Assembly: GCA_021648185.1 (NCBI GenBank)
Contig: JAKITH010000079.1
Coordinates: 1-5,778 of the forward strand
From: Thiomicrorhabdus sp.
GTDB taxonomy: Bacteria > Pseudomonadota > Gammaproteobacteria > Thiomicrospirales > Thiomicrospiraceae
Length of the DNA stretch: 5,778 bases
Direction of reading: 5' to 3'
The notes under the pieces were generated by a model, which saw only the letters and a list, made by a program, of their open reading frames with translations, ran no database searches and had not been told where the DNA came from. Position 1 is the stretch's first letter; each line of letters opens with the position of its first letter. Made by a program: the position numbers and the translations under genes. Shown one piece after another: positions 5,343-5,778 of this stretch.

Positions 5343-5778
5343 CCCGGTTATTAACGACGTTAGATGTTAAAAATAAAAAAACACGAAAGAAAAATATTGC
5401 TCATTTCATGAATTTTAATTTCATAAAAAACAATGGGACTTGGTCATTCTTTTCTAAGGTAATTCATGAACCGTAAAGTCGTCGAAATAAGAAAGGAAAG
5501 GGTAAAAGCGAATAGATCGCTCACACCGATAGTTCGCGCTTTAAATAACCGTCAAGATCACTGCTAGAAAAATTAAACCCACGTTGAAGTGAAGCACTAC
5601 ATTTTCGTGACTATCCTGAAAGAAATAGTGCGGTAATCCGTATACTATTCCCGCCGACTTCTTTTCAAGTTTAGTCTTCCAATCCAAGGGCAACGAAATA
5701 ATCGCCCAAATACTTACCCTACTCCTCAATTAAAAGCCGCAACCGGTCAGCATGTCATTCTTTTCATGTACGCAATGT
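5343..5778. other. Right flank, no convincing gene
   Basis: Nothing here is recognisable. A plus-strand ATG at 5466, with AAGG about 9 bp upstream, opens 33 codons (MNRKVVEIRKERVKANRSLTPIVRALNNRQDHC, stop 5565-5567); the peptide is basic and resembles no family I know. On the minus strand a 62-codon frame from TTG 5729 to a stop at 5541 ends in a hydrophobic stretch (VGLIFLAVILTVI) that could be a membrane segment, but the only purine-rich ribosome-like site lies inside it rather than before it. Bases 5367-5440 are A/T-rich with repeated ATTTCAT and the palindrome TTCATGAA. Confidence 0.35.

Noticed and set aside
5265..5370. Integron attC site built around the 64-bp palindrome with GTTAGAT at 5360-5366
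   Set aside because: GTTAGAT fits the R' consensus, but there is no matching R'' with proper spacing on the left, the L boxes do not fit, and the inner stem is a perfect palindrome, unlike the imperfect attC fold. No integrase or cassette gene is nearby.
5541..5729. Minus-strand 62-codon frame with a hydrophobic C-terminus
   Set aside because: It has a TTG start directly after a stop, no ribosome site ahead of it, and no recognisable family; a chance frame is as likely.
5443..5765. 12-bp direct repeat GTCATTCTTTTC at 5443-5454 and 5754-5765
   Set aside because: About one 12-bp repeat is expected by chance in a window of this size, and nothing between the copies looks like an element.
1..5778. 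A new defence, toxin-antitoxin or CRISPR-type system
   Set aside because: All recognisable proteins are transposition proteins or a csp fragment. No spaced repeats, nuclease, helicase, reverse transcriptase or toxin-like gene pair was seen.

Overview
This window is a graveyard of stacked insertion sequences with almost no host coding sequence left. The base composition is moderately AT-rich. The protein types (ISKra4-like DDE transposase, IS66 TnpB/TnpC, an IS91-type Y2 transposase, a stand-alone IS200-type Y1 transposase and a CspA-type cold-shock tail) suggest a gammaproteobacterium with a heavy IS load. That placement is inference from protein style; nothing here fixes the genus.

Layout, left to right. 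(1) 1-160 is a flank with no clear gene, a possible sigma-70-like promoter and possibly the end of another IS. (2) 161-1624 is an ISKra4-family element bounded by a perfect 20-bp terminal inverted repeat; its transposase keeps the three acidic residues but has lost C-terminal sequence and probably carries a 5' frameshift. (3) 1625-3416 is the right-hand part of an IS66-family element: the last codons of tnpA, an intact tnpB, and a tnpC with an internal deletion that removes the first catalytic Asp and shifts the frame. The ISKra4 element abuts the 3' end of IS66 tnpA, so it inserted into IS66. (4) 3417-3499 is the C-terminal end of a cold-shock protein gene that starts exactly where the IS66 element ends; it is the only recognisable host gene in the window. 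(5) 3500-3856 is intergenic and rich in hairpins. (6) 3857-4672, minus strand, is an IS91-family rolling-circle transposase lacking its N-terminal region. (7) About 4680-5262, minus strand, is an apparently complete IS200/IS605-type element with tnpA and structured ends; it lies directly against the truncated 5' end of the IS91 gene. (8) 5279-5342 is a perfect 28-bp-arm palindrome, followed by about 430 bp with no convincing gene.

The elements record successive insertions: IS66 into a csp gene, ISKra4 into IS66, and IS200 next to or into IS91. Only tnpB and the IS200 tnpA look intact, and IS200 is the only unit that could still move by itself. I found no sign of a defence system, toxin-antitoxin pair, CRISPR array, tRNA or rRNA. 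The best candidates for something undescribed are the non-coding structures: the 64-bp palindrome, the two back-to-back perfect hairpins at 3629-3699, and the series of small related hairpins at the IS200 ends.
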